DNA of 44,926 nucleotides from Planctomycetes bacterium HGW-Planctomycetes-1 (GCA_002839495.1 PGYD01000007.1:1-44926); one strand, 5' to 3'. Shown: positions 9,850 to 20,334, numbered from the stretch's first letter. Notes: generated from the sequence alone by a model not told the origin. Numbers and translations are program-made.

Positions 9850-9878
9850 GCAGGTTCAAGTCCTGTCGCCCCGATTTT
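9850..9878 (+). repeat. Displaced copy of the tRNA-Pro 3' end (att-like direct repeat)
   Basis: gcaggttcaagtcctgtcgccccgatttt matches 4434-4462 (gcaggttcgagtcctgtcgccccgatttt) at 28/29 positions; no D-arm or anticodon arm could be folded upstream. Confidence 0.85.
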
Positions 9879-9914
9879 GATTGGTAAAGAGGATAAATAA
9901 GACCCAAACCGCTG

Positions 9915-12149
9915 TTAGGAAGGCTGTCCTGCAAGTTGCTCTGAATGTGCCCCCTGGTATTGACGATAAGATTCGAACAATTCGCTATAATAACCGCCCT
10001 TGAGAACCCTTACACCGATAAGGATAGCACCGAGAATATCCGTATTGATTTCCTTAAGTTCACGCACAATACGCTGAGCGGTACCGCGTCTGGTGATTGC
10101 GGTATTAAATACGAGCACAGTACCGTCGGCTAAAGAAGCAAGAGCCTTGGCGTCACTTAAAAGCATCGGAGGACCGTCTATTATCACACGGTCGTAATGC
10201 TGTTTTGCGAAATCAAGAATCTCCCGCATTTTCTGTCCGCCGAGCAGTTCGGCAGGATTTTTCGGCAATATACCACTATCAATAACATCTGTATCCGCCA
10301 TACCGGAAGACCTGATAACTTCTTCAATACTGTAATTGCCGACAAGATAGCCGCTCAAACCTCTGTCCTTTTCCTCCGCTGCGTCAGGATGTACCTTTGG
10401 AAAGATCTTATCCAGACAAGGTCTTCGGAAATTCGCATCAATCAAAAGCACCTTTCTTCCCTCGGCCGCGAATATTGCGGCCGTATTCGCTGCAACTGTC
10501 GTTCTGCCTTCCCCCGCATTCCCGCTTGTGATAAGAATAACCCGTTGACTTTCGATATCTACAGAGACCTTGAGATTTGTTCTAAATTGTCGATAGCACT
10601 CACTCATCATCGAGAACGGCAATTGTCTGACAACCCTCCACATATCAGCATCGGCAGTGTTCGGGTCAAGGTTCTTGTGTGTAACCATACCGAGCAGCGA
10701 AACATTTACATATTTCATCACATCTTTAGGTGTACGCAGTAAGTCGTTAAGCAGCTCTAATAGAAACGCCAGACCTAAGCCAAGCATACCGCCGAGAAAA
10801 GTACCGCTCGGCACATATACAATAAGCAGAGGCGAACTTACTCTTAATGGCGGCGGAGCAAGACCTATCGGCTTGACTTTTGCGGTTTCAGCATCCTGTT
10901 TTATAAGATTATATTTGCTTATCTGTTCCTGAACGGCAAACAGTTTATCCCTTGTTTCTTCTCTTCGTGAAATAAAATCATCATACGTAGCACGAGTATT
11001 ATCGAGATCTCTCTGCTGGTTTTCCGTCTGTGCACGCAATTCTTCGAGCTTGGCAAGACGATTGGCAATCAGAGTATATTGGTCCCTGATAGTAGTAATG
11101 TCCGAATCACGGATTTGCTGGGCTTTCATAACACTGCGTGCATCTTTTTCTGCTATTGTTTGCCGCAGAACCTCCCGCAATTGCTGAACTTCCCTGTGAT
11201 TTTCGCCAAGATTGGTCATTTTTCGCGCAAGTTCTGCTTCAAGAGAGGCTATTCTCTGAATAAGTCCAATGACAACAGCATCATTTTCAGTAGTCCGCTG
11301 CACTATGTCATCGGTAGTTTTTCTTTCTTCGTAAGTTACGATATTTGCACGAATTTGTTCTATATCAGCCTCAAGTTTCATCTTATCCACTTCGAGACTG
11401 CCCAGTCTCTGCGTAATGGTATGACGGAAGTTATCTCCCATCCCTTCAAGCTGTGTCAAGCCAGATGAACGCCTGATATCAGCAAGAGAGCTGTTAATAC
11501 TTTGAAGCCTGTTACGGAGCTCATTTTCCTGCTGGCTGAGTTCACGAAGTTTTCCGCTAATATCGGTTTGTACGGTACTTTGCTGAGATTTTACGAACAA
11601 ATCGACCATTTGGTTGACAATAAGAGCCGATTCCTCAGCGCTGCCGCAGGTCATACTTACGGATATATAGCTACTGTTCCTATCCGCTGAGGCCCCCATA
11701 TTTCTTTCGAGATTTCTTATAATTTTCAAAATATCGTCTCTAAACGATTTGAACCAGTTTGTCTCTCGTATTACATCTCTGCGAATCAGTTCCTGAAGCA
11801 TATTCTGCTGTTTAATCAAAGCAGCCTTTGAGAATCTGAATTCAAAGGCTATATCTTTACTGGCAAGAGGCGTCCCTATAACTGTCGGGTCAAGCTGCCC
11901 TGGAGCCAAAACTTCGATATAGGTCCTTGCCGTATATTTTGGGGCAATTCTTCTGAGAACAAACCAAAGACCTCCGCCTATAACGGCTCCGCAAAATGTA
12001 AGAACACAGATAAGCAGGATATGCCTTCGAAGGATATCTATAATCTCTTTCGGTGTTAGCACCATTGCCGACTGAGCGGCAAAAGACGGATGTGGAGTTC
12101 GTGCCGTCTGGCCGTAACCAGTTGATATTGGCTGTTTATTATTTATCAT
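9915..12149 (-). CDS. Polysaccharide biosynthesis tyrosine autokinase (Wzz domain plus BY-kinase domain)
   Basis: 744 aa; coiled-coil periplasmic region between TM segments, Walker A-like ITSGNAGEGRTTVAAN, Walker A' VLLIDANFRRPCL, Walker B VIIDGPPMLLSDAKAL; Tyr residues near the C-terminus. Confidence 0.92.
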   Translation of the reverse strand: MINNKQPISTGYGQTARTPHPSFAAQSAMVLTPKEIIDILRRHILLICVLTFCGAVIGGGLWFVLRRIAPKYTARTYIEVLAPGQLDPTVIGTPLASKDIAFEFRFSKAALIKQQNMLQELIRRDVIRETNWFKSFRDDILKIIRNLERNMGASADRNSSYISVSMTCGSAEESALIVNQMVDLFVKSQQSTVQTDISGKLRELSQQENELRNRLQSINSSLADIRRSSGLTQLEGMGDNFRHTITQRLGSLEVDKMKLEADIEQIRANIVTYEERKTTDDIVQRTTENDAVVIGLIQRIASLEAELARKMTNLGENHREVQQLREVLRQTIAEKDARSVMKAQQIRDSDITTIRDQYTLIANRLAKLEELRAQTENQQRDLDNTRATYDDFISRREETRDKLFAVQEQISKYNLIKQDAETAKVKPIGLAPPPLRVSSPLLIVYVPSGTFLGGMLGLGLAFLLELLNDLLRTPKDVMKYVNVSLLGMVTHKNLDPNTADADMWRVVRQLPFSMMSECYRQFRTNLKVSVDIESQRVILITSGNAGEGRTTVAANTAAIFAAEGRKVLLIDANFRRPCLDKIFPKVHPDAAEEKDRGLSGYLVGNYSIEEVIRSSGMADTDVIDSGILPKNPAELLGGQKMREILDFAKQHYDRVIIDGPPMLLSDAKALASLADGTVLVFNTAITRRGTAQRIVRELKEINTDILGAILIGVRVLKGGYYSELFESYRQYQGAHSEQLAGQPS

Positions 12150-12206
12150 TTAATATACCTGCTTAGGCCAAAAAGTCCCATAACAAAACAAAAGGCGATT
12201 TGCAGA

Positions 12207-15200
12207 CTACATTTTCGATGTAAGCCTTTCAATCGCTGCGGATATTCTGTCTTTGACTTCCTGTGAAACATTTGCGCCTGCAAATTCTAAAGCGCGTCTA
12301 TAGGCCTCCAATGCCTCGGCATTCTGCCCTAATTGCTCTTTAACCATAGCTACATGCTCATATACTTCCGTTGGGGCGTTAATTTTGTCCTTTTCAAACT
12401 GCTGCAGAGCCCTTTGCATAATCTCGTCAGCTTTCTTCGTTTTGCCGGTTTTCAAAAGGACGTAACCGTAGGTATCCAGTACATTTGCATTATTCGGCGC
12501 GTTTTTATAGGCCCTTTCAGCATACTCAAGTGCTTTATCTGCGGCCAAATCATTATCTACCAGTATATAAGCCAGGTTATTGAGCACCGATATATTAGTC
12601 GGCTGTTTCTGAAGTATACTTTCATACTCTTGAATAGCCTTTTCCAAATAAGCCCTGTCTTGCGTCTTATTAAACACCGTTAGGAGAGTGCCAGCTTTAT
12701 TAAACTGATACATTATTTGACCTGCATCATCACCTTCTTTGAGTCTGATGCAATTATCAGCATATTCAATCGCCTTGTTATACTGCTGGTTCATATTGTA
12801 AAGATTAAACATTACGGTATTGATAGCCAGTGAATCGGGCTGGCTCTGAAGTCTTTCGCTGCACCACTTGATGGTTTCCTCAAAACCTACTATAGCGTTC
12901 ATTTCTCTAAGTATCGGCACAATGTAGCCTTCGCTAGTTCCCGCCTTTTCAAGGGCTCTTCTGAAATACTGAACAGCTTCGTCTTTCTGCCCCATATAAG
13001 CTTTCGCATCGGCCATTCTCGTATAAGCAAGCGGAGCAAAGTCTTCGTCAAGGTGTTTTGTTGCTTCGGCCAGCAGCTGGTCATATTTTTTGGCGCCAAG
13101 CAGGGCTCTTAATCTTCCGTCAAATGCTTCTATATTAGGCGCTTCACTGTTGATTTTCAAACTGTTCTGATAAGCAGCATCAAAAAGTTTGTATGCATCA
13201 TCGTACTTTTGGGTGTTAAGCATAAGATTTGCAGCCCGATTATACCAATTAACATTATCAGGGAATTTAGCTATTAACTCTTGATAAAATTTTACAAGCT
13301 GATCAACTTTACCCGTCCTGTAATACATCTCTTCGAGCATGTTTCTGGCAACAGATGATTCTTGTTCCTCGACAGAAGTTTTCAGTTCGGCAATAGCCTG
13401 TTCATATCGACCGGTTTGGGCATAAACTCGTGCAAGGTCTATTCGCACTTCCGCGCTGTCCCGCAATGTTTTGCTTTTCAGAAAATCATCAATTGCTTCA
13501 TTATAATTATTAAGGCCAAGATTAATTTGCCCCCGAAGCCGCCAGGCACGGGGATTATCCTTATCAACGTCCAAATTACTGTTTGCGAGTTTCAAGGCGT
13601 CTGCAAGTTTGCCCTGTTTGGCAGTTTGCCATGTCTGCAAAAACAACGCTCTGGGTTCATCCGGATATTTACTGCGTAAAGCCGCAAGCAGCGTCTCTGC
13701 TTCGTCAGCCAATCCTGCCTCAAGGTAAGATTCGATTTGCAGAATTTGATTATCGAGAGATTTATCTATTTGCAGCAATTCAGCAGAATATTTCAAAACG
13801 GCGGGTTGGTCATCCTTGCTGCGAGACACTAAAATCAACCCTGTTATCACATTGGCATCTTTAGGATTCGCTTCATATAGTTTAACAAGTATTTTTTGCG
13901 CCTCGTCAGTTTTTCCGCTTCGGACATAGAAACGCCACAATAAGGCATCCTGGCTCGCAAGAATTTTTTCAGCTTCATCAGACCTGCCGCTATTTCTTAG
14001 AAATTCTGCGTACGTTTCAACTATCCGTACATCGTCCGGTGCAAGTTCATAGGCTGTCTTGAAAGCATCGAGAGCAATTTCGTTGTAGGCGTCTTTCTGC
14101 GCCTGGATTTTGCTCTCCTGTGCCGCAATGGAAGCAATCCGACCCAAACGAAGTGAATTTTCAGCCGTCGGCCTTGCTTTCTGCCTCTGCTGGCTTATTG
14201 CCACTGCCCTGTCGGGTTCTGTGCTGCTTATGAATTGAGTATAAATGTCCTGCAGGCTTAAATCTCCCGGATTTGCCCGAACAGCCGCTTCAATCGCTTT
14301 GCGTGTTTCTGCAATCTGATCGGGTGTTGCCGCATTGCCCAGCCGTTGATTTTGTTTATAAAGTACATAAGCCAGGTTTCTGGTAATATACCTGTCAGAT
14401 GGATTGAAATTATATGCTTTCTGTGCATCATCAATCGCGTCATTTTCCTTTTCAAGCGCTGAATAAGCTTGGCTTCTTATAAGATAAGCACGGGAAAATA
14501 TAGGCCTTTGTTCAAGACAACTATTGATTCTTTCCACCGCGTTTTGATATTCTTCCTTCACATAAGCCAATCGCGCCACAAAAAGATCTCCTCCGCAGGC
14601 ATCTATATTATTTCTTCGGGCGATTTCGGCAAGTTTTTGTGCCTGGCTGAAATCTTTAAGGGCAAGTGCGACCTCGAAAAGACCCGTAATCGCATCAGAA
14701 TTATCCGGCGCAAGCTGCAGAACTTTTTGATAGTGCTCGACAGCCCGTTCATTTTCAGCTTTTGCTTGATAAAACTGACCGAGCGCCATGCTGCTTCGAA
14801 TCGGATCCTGAATAGATTCGAGAGCCTGTACTGTAATCTGTTCATAACGTTCCGGCGGAACATTGGCCGGCGAGGGTTCTGCGAGTACGAGTTTATATAT
14901 CTCCGCATTTACGCTGTTCGGATGCACTGCCTGATAACTGTTGATAAGCGATAATGCCTTGCTGTGTTCCTCGTCGGCTATATACCTTTTAAACATATCA
15001 ACAAATTCAGCGTCAGTAATCTGTTTTGCACCGGTTGCAACAAGTTTGTCTCTTATCTTTCTGCTCTCGTTCTTTGCCTGTTCATAATTAGCTTTAAGTT
15101 TTTGATATTGCTCATCCTGTTGCGCCTGCTGTTCGTCATCCGGTTTTTTTTGTATTAGTTCCCAGTTGGCTCTTGCAACCTGAGTATTGTAAAACATATT

Positions 15201-16907
15201 TTTAAATCTCAAAATATTCGGGTCGTCTGCAGGCGCCTCATCAAGTATTTCCTGCGCCTTGTCCATCATATTAGAACCGAGATAATTGCTTATTCTAAGT
15301 TCCCTGCTTTTGGCGGTCTGTCCGAAATTCTGCTCGAAGAAATCTATCGATTCAAGCGAAGACTTCCAGTCCTGCACTCGCGTAAGCACCGAAGCAAATT
15401 CAAGAAGCATTTCGGGCCTATTGATGTGTATTCCGTTTCTCAGGGCAGTCCAATAAAACTGTATAACTGCGCCTATCTCAGAGGTATCCCCTAAAGTTTT
15501 TGCAAGTTCATAGGCAAGGATTCCGAGCTGTAAATCGTTTTCTGTCCGGCCAGCAGGTGTAAGCTGCTGATATGCTGCGTACATTTGTACAATTGCTTCA
15601 TTTATCTGACCCTTTGCGAGCTTAATTCTGCCCTGCCACATTATCGCATAAGGATTTTCCGCACTGCCGAGAAGCTGGTCAATCTGATAAACCTCTTTCC
15701 CGGCAAGCTCCAGCCATTGTGCGTTTTTAGCCGCATCTGCGGATGATTCCGCCGCCCTGTCTAAATAACTATTAGCCAAAAAAGTATGCAGAGAATATCT
15801 GTTTATAAAACCTATTCTCGCTCTCGGTCCGGGCACATCAAGACTGTCAGGAAAGCTTAACGCATTGGTTGCGATATCTATTGCCTTTTGGAAATACTGC
15901 AAATCTTTCTCCATTAAATATTTCCTGTAATATAGATTTGCCGCTGTAATCGCATATGATACATTTTGTTTTTCAAGCTCTCTTGCCTTTTCTACGGCAT
16001 CAATAGCCTTGTCTATATCTTTAGGATTCTTTTGGTATAACTGCACAAGCGAAAAACGAGGTAGAGAGCTATCGGGAAATTTTTGTATAAGCTGAAGAAG
16101 ATTGGATTTCACTTCTTTAATCTTATCTTCGTCTTTCCCCGCTTCAGCAAGCTTGCTGTTATAAAGATTCACGTAAGCCTTTGGCTCATCGGGAAGATTC
16201 TCAATGCCTTTGAGCAGTATCTTCGAGGCCTCCTGACGGCCGCTTTCGATCGCATTGAGCACGCCCCCAGCGGCAAGAATTTCGCCTTTTCGCACCATCG
16301 CATCAGCAAGAAGCTGGTATATATCCACATTGTTCGGTTCTTCCTGACTCGACTTTTGAAGATTCTCTATAGCATCATTGATAGCGATTTCTCTATCCGT
16401 CATCTGCCCGTGTTTTACAAGCTCTAAAACAGCCTGTCCTTTTATTCGATACAGTCGCGGTGTCGTGTCAAGTTGTCTTTCTATCAGTTCCGATGCGTTG
16501 GATTCTACTTCTTTCCAAACCGTCCAATTGCCCGACATCGCAAGCTGATAACTATAGTTGAGCATTGCCAAACGTGCTTTGAGATTTTTAGTGTCGAAAT
16601 TAATAACTCTGTTCCAGCAGCCGGCGGCCTTTCGCCAATCATTCGTTTCTATATACATATCCGCAAGTTTGAAAAGAATATCGATTCTCAATTCGACATC
16701 TCTCTTTGCATAAGAAAAGGCCTGACCGTAAGCCTTCTCTGCCGCCTTGTAATCGGGTTCTGCAAGAGCAAGAGCAGCCTGAGCATCAGCGATATATTTA
16801 TGCGGGTCTCTGCTGAAGTTCAGAATGACGACAATTGCCGCCATTATTAATAATGCAAGAACTATAGAGCCTATAATTGCTACTTTTTTATTAATTTTTT
16901 TAGCCAT
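12207..16907 (-). CDS. Giant TPR-repeat protein of the exosortase/EPS locus (PrsT-like)
   Basis: 1566 aa; N-terminal TM anchor (KVAIIGSIVLALLIMAAIVVIL) followed by near-continuous TPR motifs; co-oriented in the exosortase operon. Confidence 0.85.
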   Translation of the reverse strand: MAKKINKKVAIIGSIVLALLIMAAIVVILNFSRDPHKYIADAQAALALAEPDYKAAEKAYGQAFSYAKRDVELRIDILFKLADMYIETNDWRKAAGCWNRVINFDTKNLKARLAMLNYSYQLAMSGNWTVWKEVESNASELIERQLDTTPRLYRIKGQAVLELVKHGQMTDREIAINDAIENLQKSSQEEPNNVDIYQLLADAMVRKGEILAAGGVLNAIESGRQEASKILLKGIENLPDEPKAYVNLYNSKLAEAGKDEDKIKEVKSNLLQLIQKFPDSSLPRFSLVQLYQKNPKDIDKAIDAVEKARELEKQNVSYAITAANLYYRKYLMEKDLQYFQKAIDIATNALSFPDSLDVPGPRARIGFINRYSLHTFLANSYLDRAAESSADAAKNAQWLELAGKEVYQIDQLLGSAENPYAIMWQGRIKLAKGQINEAIVQMYAAYQQLTPAGRTENDLQLGILAYELAKTLGDTSEIGAVIQFYWTALRNGIHINRPEMLLEFASVLTRVQDWKSSLESIDFFEQNFGQTAKSRELRISNYLGSNMMDKAQEILDEAPADDPNILRFKNMFYNTQVARANWELIQKKPDDEQQAQQDEQYQKLKANYEQAKNESRKIRDKLVATGAKQITDAEFVDMFKRYIADEEHSKALSLINSYQAVHPNSVNAEIYKLVLAEPSPANVPPERYEQITVQALESIQDPIRSSMALGQFYQAKAENERAVEHYQKVLQLAPDNSDAITGLFEVALALKDFSQAQKLAEIARRNNIDACGGDLFVARLAYVKEEYQNAVERINSCLEQRPIFSRAYLIRSQAYSALEKENDAIDDAQKAYNFNPSDRYITRNLAYVLYKQNQRLGNAATPDQIAETRKAIEAAVRANPGDLSLQDIYTQFISSTEPDRAVAISQQRQKARPTAENSLRLGRIASIAAQESKIQAQKDAYNEIALDAFKTAYELAPDDVRIVETYAEFLRNSGRSDEAEKILASQDALLWRFYVRSGKTDEAQKILVKLYEANPKDANVITGLILVSRSKDDQPAVLKYSAELLQIDKSLDNQILQIESYLEAGLADEAETLLAALRSKYPDEPRALFLQTWQTAKQGKLADALKLANSNLDVDKDNPRAWRLRGQINLGLNNYNEAIDDFLKSKTLRDSAEVRIDLARVYAQTGRYEQAIAELKTSVEEQESSVARNMLEEMYYRTGKVDQLVKFYQELIAKFPDNVNWYNRAANLMLNTQKYDDAYKLFDAAYQNSLKINSEAPNIEAFDGRLRALLGAKKYDQLLAEATKHLDEDFAPLAYTRMADAKAYMGQKDEAVQYFRRALEKAGTSEGYIVPILREMNAIVGFEETIKWCSERLQSQPDSLAINTVMFNLYNMNQQYNKAIEYADNCIRLKEGDDAGQIMYQFNKAGTLLTVFNKTQDRAYLEKAIQEYESILQKQPTNISVLNNLAYILVDNDLAADKALEYAERAYKNAPNNANVLDTYGYVLLKTGKTKKADEIMQRALQQFEKDKINAPTEVYEHVAMVKEQLGQNAEALEAYRRALEFAGANVSQEVKDRISAAIERLTSKM

Positions 16908-16948
16908 TTTATAATCCTTTTATAAAAATAAGTTTATGACCAATTAAC

Positions 16949-17701
16949 CTACTGCCAGTCCGGCCAATAATCTTTTTCCAGAACGGGCAACAGAACTTTC
17001 AGCAATTTCTGGGCAGCTTCGATAGACTGCTGCTGATTGGGATATATACCCCTTGCATTAAAAAACTTCAACTCAACTTTGGAAAAATATGAATGCTCAT
17101 TTACCAGGTCGCCCAACGCGATTCTAACGGCGGTTCGATGACCTTTATACATACCGTTGACCTTGAAAAAATAAATAACCGGAAATTCCGCAGATCCCTG
17201 CCATATTTCTGCGGCTTTTTGCGTAAACGTTACCATGGTAGTCGGAATTTTTGTCTCATCGCCGGCTAATTTTACATCGCCCAAATCGAAAGTAACCGAA
17301 GAGCTACGAACTACTTGGCTGCCTCCGCCTACGTAGCAGGCTTCCGGAACATGCGGCACTTGGTCGGGGTTGCCTGTATAATAAGTTATAAATAAAGAAC
17401 AATTTCTTGTCGGGCTCATAATATCAGCGGTCGTATCTTCTATAAACCACTGCAAATAGTCCTCTGTTCCGAGCGATTCCAATACATCACGATTATCGAT
17501 TTTTGATTTTTTTAAAACTTTGTAATGTTCGAGCAGTTTCTCATCGAAATCATCGAACGACTGCTTCAGCGGCAAAGCTTTCTTAATCAGCGTAATACCA
17601 TGATGCGATTTATAATAACTGATAAACCCGGCTGTTGCCAGAAGACAAACAAGGCTTACCAGAAAAGAAGGCTGAAGATAATTTTTCAGAAAAGATTTCA
17701 T
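16949..17701 (-). CDS. Exosortase-associated EpsI-family protein (DUF3485)
   Basis: Start taken at MKSFLKNYLQPSFLV (17701), overlapping the exosortase stop by 4 nt (ATGA); N-terminal TM; motif VPHVPEACYVGGGSQV. The longer ORF-track start (17779) is unlikely. Confidence 0.87.
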   Translation of the reverse strand: MKSFLKNYLQPSFLVSLVCLLATAGFISYYKSHHGITLIKKALPLKQSFDDFDEKLLEHYKVLKKSKIDNRDVLESLGTEDYLQWFIEDTTADIMSPTRNCSLFITYYTGNPDQVPHVPEACYVGGGSQVVRSSSVTFDLGDVKLAGDETKIPTTMVTFTQKAAEIWQGSAEFPVIYFFKVNGMYKGHRTAVRIALGDLVNEHSYFSKVELKFFNARGIYPNQQQSIEAAQKLLKVLLPVLEKDYWPDWQ

Positions 17702-18666
17702 TCTTCCGGCAAATCCTTTCTGCGAATAACGACTCCCTGCTGAACAGTTTCCTCGACAACAAGATTCGACATAAACCATGCCAGCCCGCCGTATAATCCG
17801 AATGCCAGCGGCAGCATTAAAAGACCGAGCATATCATGGTATATACCTTGTGCATACATCGGGTCCCAGAGAATATAAATAAAACCTGTCGTTGTTACCC
17901 TGGCAATATTGCACAAAAGCGCTATCGGCACCGTACTCGCAAGAAGAACGAGCCTTTGCCATATTGGACGATAATGCAGATATGCCATTGCAACGCCGAG
18001 AGCAAGAAATGCCATCAGCAATCTCATTCCGCTGCAGGCTTCCGCTACATCAAGGCCGGGCTCAAGCCTTACACCTTTATAAACCACATCTATCACCACG
18101 CCGCTCGCATTAGCTTCGAGTCCTTTGACAAAATTTAAAATCGCAGCGGCTATCTGGGCATCATGTGTCCTCAAAGGAATTGTCAGGTCGTTATAAATCC
18201 TTGCGGGTATCGGAATAGCAAAAACAATATAAATAATGGGCAGCCAGGTATATTTCACTAACTTCCAGCCGCCAATAAACAGAACTATCGCACCAATAGT
18301 CGGAATCAACATTAATGCTTTTATATAACCGAATTTATAGCCAAAAACGATGATTGGATAGGATGCAAGGCAGAATATAAGAAGCAAAAAACCTATATAG
18401 CTTGTACTTGGCTGAAGACTTAGTATCCCTTTTTTCTTCTGATTAATAAAATACAAACTGAAAAATGGAATGAGAAATCCGTGCGACCAACTGCTGTCGC
18501 TTATCCAGCGATACACTATAGAATAAATTTCGGTATGAAAGACACCATAAACCGCCGCTGCGATGATTGCCAACTTTATATACGTATGCACTCCAAGACT
18601 TGCCCAGCTTATGTCTTGTTCCGATAAGGTTTGGTTTTCTGTACGAAACCGGTTAACATCCTGCAT
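17698..18666 (-). CDS. Exosortase (multi-pass membrane transpeptidase, EpsH/Xrt family)
   Basis: Conserved Cys in DVAEACSGMRLLMAFLALGVAMAYL, Arg in LLCNIARVTTTGFIY, His in GIYHDMLGLLMLPLAF; multiple TM helices; SWSHGFLIPFFSLY N-terminal motif. Confidence 0.93.
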   Translation of the reverse strand: MQDVNRFRTENQTLSEQDISWASLGVHTYIKLAIIAAAVYGVFHTEIYSIVYRWISDSSWSHGFLIPFFSLYFINQKKKGILSLQPSTSYIGFLLLIFCLASYPIIVFGYKFGYIKALMLIPTIGAIVLFIGGWKLVKYTWLPIIYIVFAIPIPARIYNDLTIPLRTHDAQIAAAILNFVKGLEANASGVVIDVVYKGVRLEPGLDVAEACSGMRLLMAFLALGVAMAYLHYRPIWQRLVLLASTVPIALLCNIARVTTTGFIYILWDPMYAQGIYHDMLGLLMLPLAFGLYGGLAWFMSNLVVEETVQQGVVIRRKDLPEE

Positions 18667-18696
18667 TAAAAAAATCCTTTTTCAAACTAAAATTAA

Positions 18697-20334
18697 CTAT
18701 TCTGGATTCCTCAGCAAAAGCGTTGGGTCACTAAGACTCATAGACCTATACCCGAAATTACGGTCGTAGATAAACCCGAAGCCATAAGTTGCCCTGAACG
18801 AATTGCGAAGAACTGCCAGCCATCTCGATACGCCGTGCGTTCCGACGTTTATAACGTCGTTAGGCTTAATAAAAAAGTCTGGCTGTGAGCCGTTGGCAAT
18901 CTTTTCAAGGTCAACCATCACTATCGCTTCTTTGTTCTCGCTTATTCTGCGTATAACCTCGCATTTCTTCGGCCAGGCAAGCGGTCCCAGACCGCCCGCA
19001 GCCGCTATCGCCATCTTAAGAGTCATAGGCCTGCCGGTAAGATTTATCACGCCCTGATTATTCGTATTGCCGAGAACGTAAAACTCGCCTACGACATCAA
19101 GCTGAACCGTTATAGTATCGCCGGGCTTTATTATAATATTATATCTCGGGTCTCCGCCGTAAAGTTTATCTTTTGGTATTCTAATAACCCTGCTCTGAAC
19201 GCCTGCACTTTGAATATCTTCCCAGCCATAGCTTTCTGGCAATGCCTGTCTGTCAAAAGGCGGTTTAGATTGAACCTGCTGCTCTCTGCGCTGCGGAATC
19301 TCCGGAACTCTCGCGACTGTATCGTCCCGACGAGCCGGTTCTTGAGCGTCTATCCCGACCTGAACAGGCACCCATTTTCCATCTTTAAATATCCATTCAA
19401 CCCTCGTATTGCTCTGCTGCGGTTGAGGTATTGTATTGCTAACCGCTATATCCGGATTTTGCCGCTTTTCATTCGCTATTACTTCGGGACGGGCAAGGTC
19501 TATAAGCTCCTTTTCCGTTATCATTTCAGCCGAAGATATAACGAGCTGGCCCGGAAAGATAATGGACGGCTCGATAACTTCGAGCATTTCACTATCGTCA
19601 ATCTCTTCCGGCAGTTTATATTCTTTCTGCATCGAATCCGACCGGTTAAAATCATCGCCGGCTTCGACAGGACGCAGCGAAAGTCCCGCGTCTTGTTCTA
19701 TTCGGTGCTCCTGCCCTGTCAGCCGCCTTGCTATGTAAATGTAGCTGACATTGAATTGACGTGCAGAGCCCGCTGTTGCGAGCGCATCAAGAAGGCGAAA
19801 ATCGTATCGAGGTATTCCATACCTGTTCGGGGCTGAGACGCCATCGCCGAGAATAGTAAAGACTCTGCTTTGAGAGCTGATAAGCGAAACTGTAACTGAA
19901 GGATTTTTGAGAATACCCGGCGAGAGCGACTGTCGTATCTCATCCGCTAATTGCGATTCGGTAAGTTCCGCCGCCTGCAACTGACCGATTTCAGGTATTG
20001 ATATATTACCGCTTTCGTTTACGGCATAATTATCAACGTAAGCCGCCCCTTCCTGAAGCAGTTCAAAAATGGTAATTCTTATGATATCGCCGGAACTGAA
20101 CACATAATCCTGCTCGTAAGCGACAACATCTGCAGGACGAGGGTCCTCGGCCCCTTCGTAAGCCGATGCGCTTTCTTCCGCAACGCCGAGCGTATCGAGA
20201 ATCACATTAACAGCCGGAACAGGCCTAAATCGGCCAATTTGCGAAGGGTCAAGATGGTCATTGCTGCAGCCGGAGAATATCCCCGTTATCAATAGAGAAG
20301 TTATCAGCAAACTTCCTATGTTTATTTTAGTCAT
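18697..20334 (-). CDS. Polysaccharide export protein (Wza/SLBB family) lipoprotein
   Basis: 545 aa; lipobox (GIFSGCSND); Poly_export region (YVFSSGDIIRITIFELLQEGAAYVDNYAVNESGNISIPEIGQ), second SLBB region (YNIIIKPGDTITVQLDVVGEFYVLGNTNNQGVINL). Confidence 0.9.
   Translation of the reverse strand: MTKINIGSLLITSLLITGIFSGCSNDHLDPSQIGRFRPVPAVNVILDTLGVAEESASAYEGAEDPRPADVVAYEQDYVFSSGDIIRITIFELLQEGAAYVDNYAVNESGNISIPEIGQLQAAELTESQLADEIRQSLSPGILKNPSVTVSLISSQSRVFTILGDGVSAPNRYGIPRYDFRLLDALATAGSARQFNVSYIYIARRLTGQEHRIEQDAGLSLRPVEAGDDFNRSDSMQKEYKLPEEIDDSEMLEVIEPSIIFPGQLVISSAEMITEKELIDLARPEVIANEKRQNPDIAVSNTIPQPQQSNTRVEWIFKDGKWVPVQVGIDAQEPARRDDTVARVPEIPQRREQQVQSKPPFDRQALPESYGWEDIQSAGVQSRVIRIPKDKLYGGDPRYNIIIKPGDTITVQLDVVGEFYVLGNTNNQGVINLTGRPMTLKMAIAAAGGLGPLAWPKKCEVIRRISENKEAIVMVDLEKIANGSQPDFFIKPNDVINVGTHGVSRWLAVLRNSFRATYGFGFIYDRNFGYRSMSLSDPTLLLRNPE

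Noticed and set aside
9772-9873. Possible full class-II tRNA ending at 9873 (ggggcag...tcgcccc)
   Set aside because: No acceptable D-arm or 7-nt anticodon loop with U33 could be formed; only the T-arm and 3' acceptor strand match a tRNA.
9746-9934. Minus-strand ORF containing SGRQDLNLPPENHNDLSNHNLQENQEAAPAK
   Set aside because: Typical spurious translation across a tRNA-like 3' end; overlaps the att-like repeat and has no family or start support.
14469-14954. 161-aa + strand ORF inside the TPR gene, and many similar antisense frames
   Set aside because: Antisense shadows of the long TPR ORF; no RBS or domain evidence.
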